This document shows, one piece after another, positions 44,249 through 55,716 of a stretch of 64,000 bases of DNA. The translations under genes and the position numbers were made by a program. This DNA comes from Cercophora sp. LCS_1. Its lineage: Eukaryota > Ascomycota > Sordariomycetes > Sordariales > Lasiosphaeriaceae. Below the pieces are notes generated by a model that was not told the origin of the DNA, ran no database searches, and saw only the letters and a list, made by a program, of their open reading frames with translations. Location of the stretch: NCBI GenBank assembly GCA_036250225.1, contig JAPZLL010000010.1, positions 620,001 to 684,000 on the forward strand, in the 5' to 3' direction. Each line of letters begins with the position of its first letter. Position 1 is the first letter of the stretch.

Positions 44249-45329
44249 CTTGTCAGACCCAAGCTGGAGGATTATGTCCTCAAGTCGTGCTGGTTGTAAT
44301 GAAGCAATCGAACGTGCCGCTATCCCGCCAATTCAATCCACTGCGCGCCTCGAAGCTATTGTCGTGAAAAAGTCCGCGTTAGGCCAGTCGCATTATGTCA
44401 GCAGGCTTGGCGCTCCTTTCTCCACAGTGTTACCCCTGCGCCTCGTCCGATCGGGAACCCTGCAGGCACTTTAACTTGTACCTTTGTACCCCCTCAGCCC
44501 GGACCAGCGCGGGCAGCATCGTCCAATCAGGGGGCTCGCGCAAAACCTGTTGCTACTGGGGCGGCCTGCCAGGACTTCCCCACCACGCTTTGCTCGAACT
44601 CGCCTAGCCCCCCGAATTTCCACAGCAACGCATCTGGCGTCTGCCAATTCAAATTCGGAGTCGAAGGGGAAGGGCGACTGCTGCGGTTTCCATGCGGAGG
44701 GGTGCAGAATTGCTCAATTCGCGTCAAGTCTTCTTCCTCACGGCCGTCTCTCTGTCAGTCAGTCTACCGCCCTCCTTTGACGAGCCGATCCCTTCCCTCC
44801 CGCAATCCTCAGCGAGGCGGCAGAACCACTGATACCTAGCCTGTCGCAGGCCTGCTTATGACGACAGCAGCCCTGATTGACATTCCACAAACACCGCACT
44901 CGATTGGACTGGGTCGACTCGGGGACTCTCCGCACCACCTCCGTGCAGCCGATTGACGCGCATTGCCCTTATTAGCTGGGGAATTGCAGCTGAAGGCCGG
45001 CTGAGTCGCTATTTCTTCGCCCTCTCGCCGTCTCACCACTTTCCACCAGCCACTGTTGGGTGTTGGTTTGCTTGGTTTGCTCAGGCCTTTGGGGTCGCAT
45101 GAAGGAGGTCTCGCGCATCAGCCCTGACCTTCGTCCATTCCTTTGCGACGACGCTTTCTCACTCCTTCCGTTTCTCAACAAGATTTAGGTGGCCTTCTTG
45201 TTCGGCGCCCACTCCTTTGACAAGACAGCCTTTCCACTTGTCTGCGATTTTCCCCGACAATCCACTCTTTTAACCAAAACCGTCCACTTTATCGCTCGTC
45301 AATTTCACAATCGTAGATTCGATTTCATC
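44249..45329. other. Divergent promoter region of uL14m and SET9
   Basis: No gene. The right end (45150-45325) is a CT-rich leader (CTTTCTCACTCCTTCCG, CCACTTGTCTGCGATTTTCC) for SET9. No TATA box on either strand. Confidence 0.5.
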
Positions 45330-47421
45330 ATGCCGAAAGCCGCTGCACCAGCTCCAAAGCAGCAGCGACAGCGACTGACGCTGGCACAACTCGCCGCCTA
45401 CGATGATATCCTAACGGATGCATTGGTTGATCACGTAAGTTTCTGAGACCTTGTGCTTCGCTCGCGACAACAAAACGCTGACTCGAAGTCAGACCTACTA
45501 CTGGACTACAATCCCCAAGAACCGAACATCGTATCACCCCGCTCGCAGCATCCGGGAGGCCGATATCACCAAGATCATCCAGACACACCTAATCGTCGAT
45601 CCGAACCTCAAAGTCGCCGAAGAGAAGCTGCTCGCAACCGATGGTCTCAGACGATTTTACGATGGACTCAAAACCCCGAAGGAGAAGGAGGATTTCAAGG
45701 CGCACCTCCGGCGCTACATGTCCATCTACCTTCCGGAGTGCCCATTCGAGGTGAATGCGACCAATCGATATACGATCGTCACGGCCGAAGCGAGCGTCAC
45801 AGCCCGCCGGTACATAAGAAAGAACGAGACGATCAAGCACCTGGCCGGAATCCAGGTGGTAATCACACCGGAGGAAGAGGCTGAAATGTCGTCGCGGAAG
45901 AAGGACTTCAGTCTCGTCGTCAGCAGCCGGAGCAAGTCGACAAGCTTGTTCATGGGCCCTGCCCGCTTCGCAAACCACGACTGCAAGGCGAATGCAAGGC
46001 TAGTTACTAGAAGTCAAGCAGGGATCGAGATTATCTCATGCAGGGACATCGAAGTGGGCGAAGAGATCACGGTCAGCTACAGCGACAGCTACTTTGGGGA
46101 GGACAATTGCGATTGCCTCTGCGCAACCTGCGAGAGGAACATGGCGAACGGCTGGAGTCAGGGGAATGCCAGCTCGTCGATTCAGAAGAGCATTGAGGAG
46201 GACGCAAATGGCGCGCAGGGCTATTCGCTACGTAGGCGCAGACGTGACGACAGTCTCGGAGGCCCGGAATCGCGCACGCCCTCGGTCAACCCCGACCTTC
46301 GACCGCGAATCCTGAAATCCCAGCGCAGCCAGAAACTGCTCGGGGGCAGAGCTTCGACGACAGAGTCATCGGGAGTGGAAACGTCCGAGGCAACGGCTCA
46401 GCAGCAGAAAAGAAGACTAACAGACATGGGAACTCCTCCCCTTACCCCGGCAAAGAAACAGAAGACAACACATTACGAGGTGGTACCAATTCCTCTAAGG
46501 CCTGCTTCCTCGCGCGGAAGCTCGGATCGTGAACTTGGCCGCGACTCCGTCATGTCGGATTCTGGGAGCGGCAGCTTCACCGAAGCTACTTCGCCCGAAG
46601 CCGAGACCCCGAAGCCCATAATTCTGTCTCCGGACCCGACACCTGCTAAGAACATGGGGTCGCTGAAGCGCGAGGACAGCATGAGCGTTTTGGACGTTCA
46701 AAAGATTCCCACTATAGCCCTATCACCAGCAGAAATCCCGTCAGCCATCCCTACCGTTCTTCCCACGATCGAAGCGGCACGCCCCGACGACACACCTCGC
46801 AGTGTCGCCAGCGCTATTTACGTCAATGTGGATGGTTCACCCTCAAAGCCTCCAGTCCATACGCGACAAGAAGTTGAGTCAAGCCCTTCGACCTCAGTGA
46901 CGAAGGCGGCAAAGGGAAAGAGAAAGTCATCCATCAGACCTCCTTCGCCGCCACCAGCAAGACAGCAGCGCGTCCCCGGCGACTACACCCTCACTCCGGC
47001 TCTACTCTCGGAGCCTGAAGCAGCTTGGATTCACTGCACGATCTGCAATCACGCCTTCGTTCAGAAAGACGCCTACTTCACACGGTCCAGCTGTCCGCGA
47101 TGCGAGCGTCACTCCAAACTCTACGGCTACATGTGGCCCAAGACTCAGCCCTCGGGCCCCAATGACCAAGAAGAGCGTGTGCTCGACCACAGGCTGGTCC
47201 ACCGGTTTCTCGACGCTGAAGACGAGGCCAAGATTCGGGGACGCAAGCACTGGAAGGAGAGGCTTGGCAGTGAGAAGGAAGCCACAGAAGAGGTCGAGGA
47301 GCGGGGCCGGCCCAGAACGCGCGACGCTGCGACCAAGCACGTCCAAGAGGAGAGTGTCAACTCGGGGTTGCGACGTAGCGGCCGCGCCCGGAGGCTCACT
47401 GCTAAGGTCGTGGGCGAGTAG
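45330..47421 (+). CDS. SET9: Histone H4 Lys20 methyltransferase SET9 (Suv4-20 type)
   Basis: Methylates histone H4 Lys20, with a role in the DNA damage response and chromatin. Two exons, 45330-45434 and 45493-47421, 677 residues. The Suv4-20 N-terminal domain (TYYWTTIPKNRTSYH, FEVNATNRYTIVTAEASVTA) leads to a SET core: RRYIRKNETIKHLAGIQV, SLFMGPARFANHDCKANARL (the NHDC signature), EIISCRDIEVGEEITVSYSD, YFGEDNCDCLCATCE (post-SET-like Cys). The middle is disordered and rich in Ser/Pro/Arg with nuclear-localisation-like runs (YSLRRRRRDD). Near residues 549-572 a second zinc-binding cluster is seen, CTICNHAF and CPRCERH. This C-terminal Cys knuckle occurs in fungal SET9. The C-terminus ends RRSGRARRL. 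The length is usual for filamentous fungi. Confidence 0.95.
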
Positions 47422-48074
47422 GAGGCAACGAGTTGATGATGGAAGGCTCATATGGTTCGGGAGGTGGTAATTGTAATTATTAGGAGCTCAGCGGCGTACC
47501 CGCGTGGACAGTACATCACCTCGGAGTAGGGATTGGCGCCCGGAGTTGGCACTGAGGCTTGAGCAGCGCGCAGCGAGTGTTTTTCCTGCGCTTATATAGC
47601 TAGACAATGAGATGTATCTTAAAAACTTCAGCATTCTGCCGTGATCGTTCGTAGCCTCCCTCCATGTGAGGATCCTTTGCGATAAGATAAGAAGACACTG
47701 CCAAGGATTTTGTCGTTGGAGCTTGGACCACGCATTATCCTCCAGGTGGCCCGGCCAACCAGCGCAGAGCCCCGCAAGGCGAGAAGGAGCTCCCACCTCG
47801 ACCTTTGCTCCCGCCAGCCTCGTGCTCTTCGGCGAGCTCGTCGTGGGGAGGGAGCTTCACTCTTTCGATTGAACGCAATCTTTCGGTTTGCGCGCCGTCG
47901 CACCCTTGCGCCTTCCATCCTTTAAATCCACCCATTCATTCGGCGCCGTTCACATTCCTCGTTGGCTGACAATTCGATTCTTACTGTGACATCCCCGCAG
48001 CCGCAGCCACAGCCGCAAGCTTCGAGGCCACCAACATTTTTTTCCCCCATCATCACTAGTCCTATTCATCCACA
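47422..48074. other. Spacer between SET9 and the BTB gene
   Basis: 3' UTR of SET9 and promoter of the BTB gene; the leader holds CCGCAGCCACAGCC-type repeats near 48000. No other gene. Confidence 0.45.
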
Positions 48075-49051
48075 ATGGCCGACAGCTTTAACGAGGAGAT
48101 CTTGGAGGAAACTCCCACCAACACCCGCGCCGACGTCGAGATGGCCGAAGGAACCGCTGCCGACGAAGAAACCACCCACGCCAATGGCTCCGAGCTGCCC
48201 TTTGCCGAGGGTGACCCTGATGACACTTCAACCGTCAACCCTGCGTCGCGCATTAGCTTCTTGCAATACCTCGCAAGCCCCGTCGTGACGTTAATTGTTG
48301 GCGGCGGCGACTCGGAGCAAGTCCTGACGGCGCATCAAGGGCTCTTGTGGCAGAGCACCTACTTCAAGGAGCAATGCGCCGAGTTCACCGACGACGGCAG
48401 CGTGCGCCTCTTTCCGTGTTCCTTTCCCCCCCTAGCTAACAGGCATATAGCCGCGCACTATTGAGCTTCCCGGTGAGGATATCGACGCGGTCGGATGCTT
48501 CCTCGAGTTCCTCTACACAGGCGACTACTTCCCCAAGAAGATTCCGGGCCAACGGCAGCTCGAGAAGGACCCCTCGATTCCCGATGTCGACATGACGGGC
48601 GACCAGCTCCTCAAGCACGCCAAGGTTTATACTCTTGCCGACAAGTTTGGGCTCGCGCACCTCAAGAACCTTGCGTCCAGCAAGATCCACTGCGTCAACT
48701 CGACGGCCAAGGGTGAGATCGCGTACGCACGCTACGTCTACGAGTTCACTCCCAGGAACGACACAACGATCCGCGCGCCCGTCGCGAACTTTTGGGCTAC
48801 GCGCAGCCACACGCTTCGCGCCGAGGCCGAGCAGGAGTTCCGCAGCTTGTGTCTCGAGTTTCCCCAGTTCGGTTACGACGTGCTTAGTGAGTATTCCCAG
48901 GGAACTTTCTGGTCAGGATGGCTGCTAATCATGGTGTCACACAGCCCGCGTCCTCGACGAGAAGCTCAAGCGCGAGCGCAACGAAAAGATGCACCCCGGG
49001 CCCAGCAGCGCGCGCAAGCGCCCCCGACACAGCAGCGCCACCAATACCTAG
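48075..49051 (+). CDS. BTB/POZ domain protein
   Basis: Three exons, 48075-48401, 48451-48886 and 48945-49051; sum 870 bases, 289 residues. The first 60 residues are acidic and disordered. The BTB fold follows: FLQYLASPVVTLIVGGGDSE (strand), LTAHQGLLWQSTYFKEQCAE (a helix after the H-x-x-L-L motif), ELPGEDIDAVGCFLEFLYTG, then LLKHAKVYTLADKFGLAHLK. This order is typical of the many fungal BTB-only proteins. The C-terminal third, ARYVYEFTPRNDTTIR and EFRSLCLEFPQFGYDVL, is family-specific. The end KRPRH is a possible nuclear signal. BTB proteins serve as adaptors or Cullin-3 substrate receptors; no MATH, Kelch or zinc finger is attached, so no partner can be named. Confidence 0.85.
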
Positions 49052-49700
49052 GACACCGAGGATGCCAAGTAGAAGAGACGCTAGCTGGTTCTCGCAAGAG
49101 AGCTTGGCCTTTGGCCGCGCGCTACTACGGGAAGAGACTCGTATGTGCGGTGGCAACGATGGCTGGATAATGGGCGGGGTTTTGGTTGCGGATACCCACC
49201 TGGTGGCTTTTATCTGATGAGCCGAAAAGATTTGTGACGATAGGGAGTCTAGGCTGCTTTTTTTTTTTTTTGGTCTCTAGATGCTCGATCTCGGCCGGGT
49301 TGGGGACTGGGAATTGGGTGCGCACACGAGGCGACTGGACCTTTGCGTCCTTGGGCTTGGGCCCATGTATCTATAGCAGCGGTATTGACACGGAACAGCT
49401 CTTGGTCGAGTTCTAACAATATGTGTGAGTTGTTCGAGACGGTCTCGGGCGACGAGCCGCGGCGCTGGTTAACTCGGGGACACTGGGCTTAGCGAAAGGG
49501 GTTTGTTTTGCTGTTTCCATCCCAACCACTGAGAGGGAAGGTGCCTTGGGAGCTACCCATCTTTGAGCGAATCTGCCCCGCGAATATGCGAAAATGAAAT
49601 ATAGGTTTAAAAAAGAAAGAAGAAAATGGCAAAATCTAGCCGCCGAGCCTCAACTACCCGAAGGGAGGAAGGTCGACGGTTAGAAGTGGTTCATTTTGAC
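49052..49700. other. 3' region of the BTB gene
   Basis: No gene seen. A run of T at 49258-49270 lies within it, and an A/G-rich run at 49605-49630. Confidence 0.45.
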
Positions 49701-49797
49701 AACTCGGAGAGTCGAACCCGGTGCCTCTTAGAGGTCTACGGCTACCAGAACCGGATCCATCATAGGCCCTAGCGGATTACCGTTGCGCCATCCAGTT
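49701..49797 (-). other. Degenerate tRNA-like sequence, possibly intron-containing
   Basis: The minus strand shows a D-arm-like TGGCGCAACGGTAATCCGC and a T-arm-like CACCGGGTTCGACTCTCCG, with acceptor sides AACT-GG and CCGAGTT that would pair if one C were restored. The anticodon arm (TAGGG/CTCTA) encloses an extra 30 or so bases, and no canonical T33-anticodon can be assigned. Either a tRNA pseudogene or a chance match. Confidence 0.35.
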
Positions 49798-50266
49798 CGT
49801 TCTGTTCTGGTTCGTTGAAAAAGATGTCCGAACCCTAATAGATATACCGCGCGAGGCCAAGCCGCGTTGCCAACACCCTTGAATCAGTTGAACATTTTGG
49901 GTTCATTCTCTTGGGAAGCTCACAGTCAACCTTCATTCCGCCTGCGAATACAACCTGGTGGAGAAGATAACTTCAAAAACATTTACAAAACTCCAACATT
50001 TCACACCACGCCACAGCAGTCCTCAAATACCTTACTTACTCACATCACCTCTCAAAACAACTTGACAGCCATCGAAACCAACAAACATCACACCCTACCC
50101 TCTAAACAAATCATAACCCATCATACTCCCCAAAGCCATACCGAAAAGAAGAAACGCCAACCTCGCTCCAACTCCAACCACAAACCACCGACCAGCTCAA
50201 CACCCGACAATGCCGCCATCTCCACCTCAAGGCCCCAACCCGACAAGACAAGGTCTTCCCAGCCGT
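49798..50266. other. Spacer
   Basis: No gene recognised. A plus-strand frame continues through it without protein-like features. The sequence is C/A-rich (49960-50200). Confidence 0.35.
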
Positions 50267-50836
50267 CTATCGGCCTCGTTGCGCCCCTCCGGGAACACGT
50301 CTCCTACGAACTCCCATACCAGCGTCACCACTCCCCGATCCACCCCTCGCCGGCACTCTCGACCTCCCCAAGCCCTTGGGCAAAGGACCTATAGTACCAG
50401 CTGGAGCTGACCCGACATTCACTGGCCCAGGCACAAGCCCTGACTCGGTCCCATTTTCAGACTCCGACCTAGACACCGGCACAGACCCGGCCCCAGACTC
50501 CGACCCAGAAGCAGAACGAAAGGGATACCCAGAAACAGGCACAAGAGCAGATTCAAGAACAGGAACCAAGCCCCGCCCAAGCACATACCACCGCCCATCA
50601 GGCCATTTCACAACCATTTGCACGGGATACACGACGCCTCCGCCCCAGGGATGGTCGGTTTCTGAGCGCACTGTGGTTTCGGGGAGCCAGTGCGTTTCGA
50701 CGAAGCCCGGGAGGCGGACGGTCTGCCAGGGACTGTTTGGGCGACGGTAGCGGATGGGAATTAGACCTTTGTAGAGGATCGTTGTGGGGCCGATGGGTTG
50801 ATTTTTATGTACCAGAGGAAAGGTGGAGTGGCACAT
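50267..50836 (-). CDS. Possible small protein of unknown family
   Basis: Open minus-strand frame of 189 residues from the ATG at 50836 (MCHSTF). The N-terminal half has globular character with clustered aromatic and aliphatic residues: ILYKGLIPIRYRRPN, QTVRLPGFVETHWLPETTVR and YPVQMVVKWPDGRWYVLGRG. The second half turns into low-complexity Ser/Gly/Pro repeats (RSASGSESGAGSVPV). A plus-strand frame over the same bases is equally long but less protein-like. I do not recognise a family. The start and the disordered end are uncertain, and there may be an intron. Confidence 0.35.
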   Translation of the reverse strand: MCHSTFPLVHKNQPIGPTTILYKGLIPIRYRRPNSPWQTVRLPGFVETHWLPETTVRSETDHPWGGGVVYPVQMVVKWPDGRWYVLGRGLVPVLESALVPVSGYPFRSASGSESGAGSVPVSRSESENGTESGLVPGPVNVGSAPAGTIGPLPKGLGRSRVPARGGSGSGDAGMGVRRRRVPGGAQRGR

Positions 50837-53800
50837 TGTGGTTTTGGGTGAATGCGGTTGGTTTTGTGATGGTGAGGCCAGCTCTGCCAGTCTGGTGGGA
50901 TGGAACACAGTTAGTCAGAATGTCGATTTGGGACGGGGTTTGAGAGAGAACATGAAGGTAATGGTTATGACGGTGAAGGGATGCTTGCCTCATTGTCGTG
51001 GTGGGTGTTGATGGTGGTCCAGGTAAGGAGGTTTGTCTAATTAACTAGGATGCAAAGGGGTGTGGAAGGATCGAGGTGAGGAGGAGATGAGATGCGCAAG
51101 TCTTTGCTGATGGTTCAATCGCCAACTTGGTTTCCAAGGGTTATTACTTTCATCATGAGGTTGGTTTGGGTGTCGTTGTGGTCAAGTTGTCGAGCGGTCG
51201 AGAGACATGAAGGAAAGGGAACCAATACATGACGAGAGGGGCTGTGCTTGACACGGAAAATCTAAAGGGGACAGACAACAAGCAGAAGTGCGGACACCTC
51301 TCTGTCAACCGTGAAGTGTACCATTCCCGACTGTCTGCTCCGTGGCATGATTGTTGCGTTGAGAGGGGGAAGCACACGCCTTGTTGCCTGCTGGCGAGAG
51401 TGGCGTTCCACTCCCCTCCCTCGCCGCATTTCCCACCCCCATGCCTCGTGCAGTCCATCGAGAGAAGGCCCGAGAAATGGGTGTGAACTTCATTTCACCC
51501 ATCACTTCCCATCAGGCTCCGTTTCATAGCTGCCCATGGTGCAAAAGTTCCCTCAAAGGTTCCTTGAAGTAGATGTTGATAACCCCGGGTGTCACTACCA
51601 CACTGTCAAGCAAGGCAACCAAGGCAAGTCGGTTACTACTTTCGCTTCTCACGGCGTGGGGACCGACAGGGAGCGGAGCAAAAGGCCCGATGCTGTCCAC
51701 CACTCACAACCAACTGAGGCTCTGGCACTGTATCATCGCCAAGTCCACGCCCGTCAACGCCAAACCAACCCGCTCGTCGTGACCGTGAGCCCACCTCACA
51801 GACATCCAGCAGCATCCACTGTAGACCGCGGACCGAAGACTCCCCTCAGTCCGTTGCCTAGGTACGGGTACCTCCCGTACACTTTCCGAGACTCACGACG
51901 TACTGCCCCGCAACTGCACGCCACTATCACCAAGGGCCTCATCCGCATTGCGCAATCAGTCCGTCGAGTCGGTGTTCCCGTGAGAACCGGGTACTGGGGC
52001 CTCGCAGCCAAGCTAGTGGAAGGGCCGATACGCAAGGCGGTGGGACAGGGCGCTGAGAGGCTTGTCCGTGATGTTGTGTCCCACCAGCGACGCTAATATT
52101 GGGCGTTTTCGATCAGATGCGCGTATGCAGTGGTCAGTGGTGCCGAGGGGTGCCGGGGCCGAGGGCAGGGAGTGTGCTGGCCAATGACTCGACTTGGCAC
52201 TGGACTGAAGTTTGGTTGATACTGTGTGGGTTCGGGGCAACGGGGGCGCTTCCGATTCACTAAGAGCTAACAGTGGACGGCTTTAGGGTTTTGCAGCGTG
52301 GTCTGGCTTGGTTGGTGTCCCGGAGAAGTTGGGGATTCGTCGTTCAGTGCATACGTGTCGTGGACCTTGGAGGCTTGAAGTTGAGACTGTAGGTCTCTCG
52401 GGCGCTTGTTGGTGCTTGCCGGTCAGTTCGTGAGCAAATTGAGTGCATGTCGGCATGGGGGTCTCGTTGAGGGACGGGCTGGCTGGTTGGCCTTCTTAGA
52501 TGTGATTGCATGCATGCAGCCTCGCAGCTATGACACAGATACCATGCTGGTTTTGAGGCTAGCAGTTTGTTGCATTTCCGTGAGTCCGCTCTAGCCCCGT
52601 TGGCAGGTGGCCGCTGGTTGTCAATGTGGTGTTGAGGGGCCATGTATTGTACCGTTTCCACCGTGTTGTTGTCTCAACGTGTAATACTTTACCTATACCG
52701 TTTTCAAAGTTCCCCGGTCCTTCATGTTGCTTGACTCTCTCACAGCACTGCGGAACAATGTGATTGCATAACTCTGGGTTGATTCAAAGACACAAGATAC
52801 TTGTTCTGTCCTGTTTGAGCTGCCTGCTTCCTGTGCGGCCTCTGAGGGGTCACCCGGCAACCTCGACACCTGCCGTCAGGCCAGACTGCATGATGGCAAA
52901 GAATCAAAGCGTGGGGCGGAACAAGTCTTATCTACGAATTACATCGCCTACGGAGAGAAAAAAAAAGCATCACTTTTGCTCGGACAAAAGGCAGCGCGGA
53001 CTGGGGGCTACTTCCGTAGCGGAGGTCTTGGAATGAGTTGCCCAAGTGATCCAAATTCAGCCGTCCCCAAAGACTCCCAGGAGACTCAGATAGCTTGGCA
53101 TTTCGTCTGTTTGCTTCGAGCCGATGCCCACTGTTGCTTTGCAAAGTCCGCATCGAGGACAGCCTGGCATCGGAATGACCCATCATCTCCTTCCCCTGGT
53201 GGTTTGTCATTGCTGACGCAGAAAAGTGCAGAAAGGAAGCCTGCTTTCTTTCCTTTTCAGGCGCAATGCCATCCGAGAACAGGTCTCACTCTCAGTCCGG
53301 CGGCGTCTTCCGAGAGGCTGACATGTGCCCTGGACAATAAAACAGTTGCAATAATTCCAGTTGTGCGCATTCATCTACTTGTTTTCTTGTCATCCACACA
53401 GAGGGTCAGCTGTGTGAAACGGAAAAAGAAAAAAGAAAGAAAAAATACGAAACACACAGTTTGCACAAACCGACCACTCAAATGCGATTTTGACCTGACG
53501 GCGATACCTCCGAGCCAGTCATGAGGCGCAAAACGAACCAGGATAGCCCCATTTTCAGATGTCTCACGGCACCACCCACCCTTGCTTGGCGTGGCGTTTG
53601 CCTTTCGTTTTTTTTTTCTTTTTCTGAACGCCAGCGAGCGAGTGAGTTTGTTGGTTGGTTGAGCCGCCCCTAAGCGGGGTGATGCGGGGGGTGGCGACGT
53701 GATCACTGTCAATGAAGATCGGATCCCAGACAGTGAAATCCATTGGCTTGCCCAGCGAACCCCCCGCCAGCAAGCTCTGGTGTTCTGCTTGTTTGGGGTG

Positions 53801-54804
53801 CTTTCGATCTAGAGAGATGCAAGATTTGGGCGTTGGGATCGGGGTGTTGCGCTGAGCTCTGGACAAGCTCATCAGCAGAGCATGGGTCATTTTGGCAAGC
53901 CGATGTGATCTGAACCGATGAGGGAGAAAGCGGATTGTCTGTCCCATTTGCTTTAGAGGGCACGTAGTGGAATGAAAGACTTGTGGTCTCCACTAACAAA
54001 ATCTCGCAAGTCTACTAACAGAAACTGGAGGGGGGGCCCCCTTGCTTCGCAGTGATCTCTGACCGGCGGCATGTTAGTGCGCTCTTCAACGGCTGTTAGT
54101 GGGAACTACAAGTCTTTCCTTCTAGTACGTGGAGGGACCCTGATTTGCGATGCTAGGCGTTCCGTCAGTGGCTTTTTGGGCACACGGCATTTTGCGCCGG
54201 TGCATTTCTTTTTCCTTGCCGAGAAAGGGCTGACATCGGCGTTACACCGCCAGCCACTTTCCTGGTGGTGTTCTCCGAGGCCGAGGCGGGATTTTCATAG
54301 TGCATTCCATCTCCATCTAATGGGCATGACCCAGTGGTTTGGGTCGGTGGTCGAACAAGGTGTCACAACCGAGATCGAGATGACACCCGAGATCCAGCAC
54401 CAGAAAGTTGTGTCTTGAAAAAAACCGAGAGTTGGATTTTTCTGTCAATGGTACGTTGTTCGTGAAACGCAGTGAGAATGAAAAACTCAAGACAAAAAAT
54501 AACAATCTGACAATATTGTGTGTGTGTGCATTAGGAGCAAATCATGTAAATACCTTGTCTCCAATCCCTTTGCCATCCTTTCCTAGCCCATTTCCAGTCC
54601 CAGTCCCAGTAAATAAAAATAATGACCCAGGGTATATATATCACATCCTTTTGAGAACCGGCCTACATGGGTTTTGGCGCCAACACAGAAGATGGGCCGA
54701 AACGCCGAACGACTAAACCTCGTGTTGGATGATGACAAACCCCCTAATGGGAGAAAAACGCAATGGGACTGGAGCATCTCCAGTGCGATAATTACATGGC
54801 CTAG
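50837..54804. other. Gene-poor 4-kb spacer
   Basis: No supported gene. The longest plus-strand frame (51536-52096, 186 codons) starts with ATG, but I see no family or codon signal in it. Simple-sequence runs occur (A/G tract 53422-53450, T tract 53608-53625). Nothing resembling a transposon. Confidence 0.45.
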
Positions 54805-55716
54805 TTAAGTAGCCGGAGTGGCGGGGATGGTCATGCCCTGGTCACGGAGACGCTGGAGAAGGCGCTTCTCGTGCAGCGCTGTTGCGTATAAGTCAACTTG
54901 ATTTCATTTTCATAGCAACCCTTAGATAGTGTAGAGCAACATACCACAACGCTCAAGGGCACAGGCGTTATCATAGACATCAAACGACCGCGTCTCGGCC
55001 TGGGAGAGCATGCGGGCGCCCTCGGTGTCCCCATAGTCGACGAGGTAGATGTCGACGCGGATCGAGTAGGTGCCCACGTAGGTGGTAAACAGATCCGTAA
55101 ACGCAAAGTACAGCTGGTTACTGCCGCTGCGGCTGGAGCCATCGGATGAAGAGCCGCCGTCGTCGGGCAGTGACATGCCTGTGGTGACCGTGTTGCCGCC
55201 CAGCTCGCCCCCGAGCACGTTGCCGGACCCGTTAAGCAGTACGGCCATGGCAAAGACATAGGTGTACGACTGGTTGATGCCGTTGACGCGGGCACGGGCA
55301 ACCACCGGCGGGTACATTTGCGTCTGGATTGACGTCTGGTTTGGTGGTTGCACGCAGATGGAGGCCATGGTGATGGAGGCAGTGGTCTGGGCGGTGCGAG
55401 ATCCCGACTTGGAACCGCCTGACGACCGTCCGTTGCTCTTATTACTCGACCCGTGGCAGCCCTTGGACGAGGACGACATCGTGAGTGTGGCTGAGGTCGT
55501 GTGCCGGTATTGCTTCTGGCGTGGAGAAATGAAACTGACGGAGCAGGGGGCCTCGATGGCGACAGGGGTGTAACGGTGGAGAGGCAGATGAAGTGAGACG
55601 GGTGGATAGCCTACCCGGGGTCTGTGATGAGGCGTGGATGGGGAATTGGGGATGCGATGATGGGGATGATGGACTTGGATCTTAGGGCGGCCAGGCCGGT
55701 ATTCATACTCAACCAT
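54805..55716 (-). CDS. Velvet-like domain protein, divergent
   Basis: Two minus-strand exons, 55716-54945 and 54878-54805, sum 846 bases, 281 residues. The start ATG at 55716 opens MVEYEYRPGRPKIQVHHPHH. Residues about 140-235 read as the second half of a velvet domain: YPPVVARARV, FAMAVLLNGSGNVLGGELGG, GMSLPDDGG, then LYFAFTDLFTTYVGTYSIRV followed by DIYLVD and ETRSFDVYD. The LGGELGG, FxFxDL and GxYxxRxD positions follow the velvet pattern. A Ser-rich insert lies at about 80-100 and another inside the domain. The C-terminus, HEKRLLQRLRDQGMTIPATP, comes from the second exon and matches the family's closing helix (x-LxxQG-x-x-I). Velvet proteins are nuclear regulators of development and secondary metabolism that dimerise. 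This one does not look like VeA, VelB, VosA or VelC, and may have lost DNA binding. Confidence 0.65.

Noticed and set aside
51536..52096. Plus-strand ATG-led frame of 186 codons
   Set aside because: No recognisable domain, no intron structure, and a composition like the surrounding spacer. Length alone is not enough in this GC-rich DNA.
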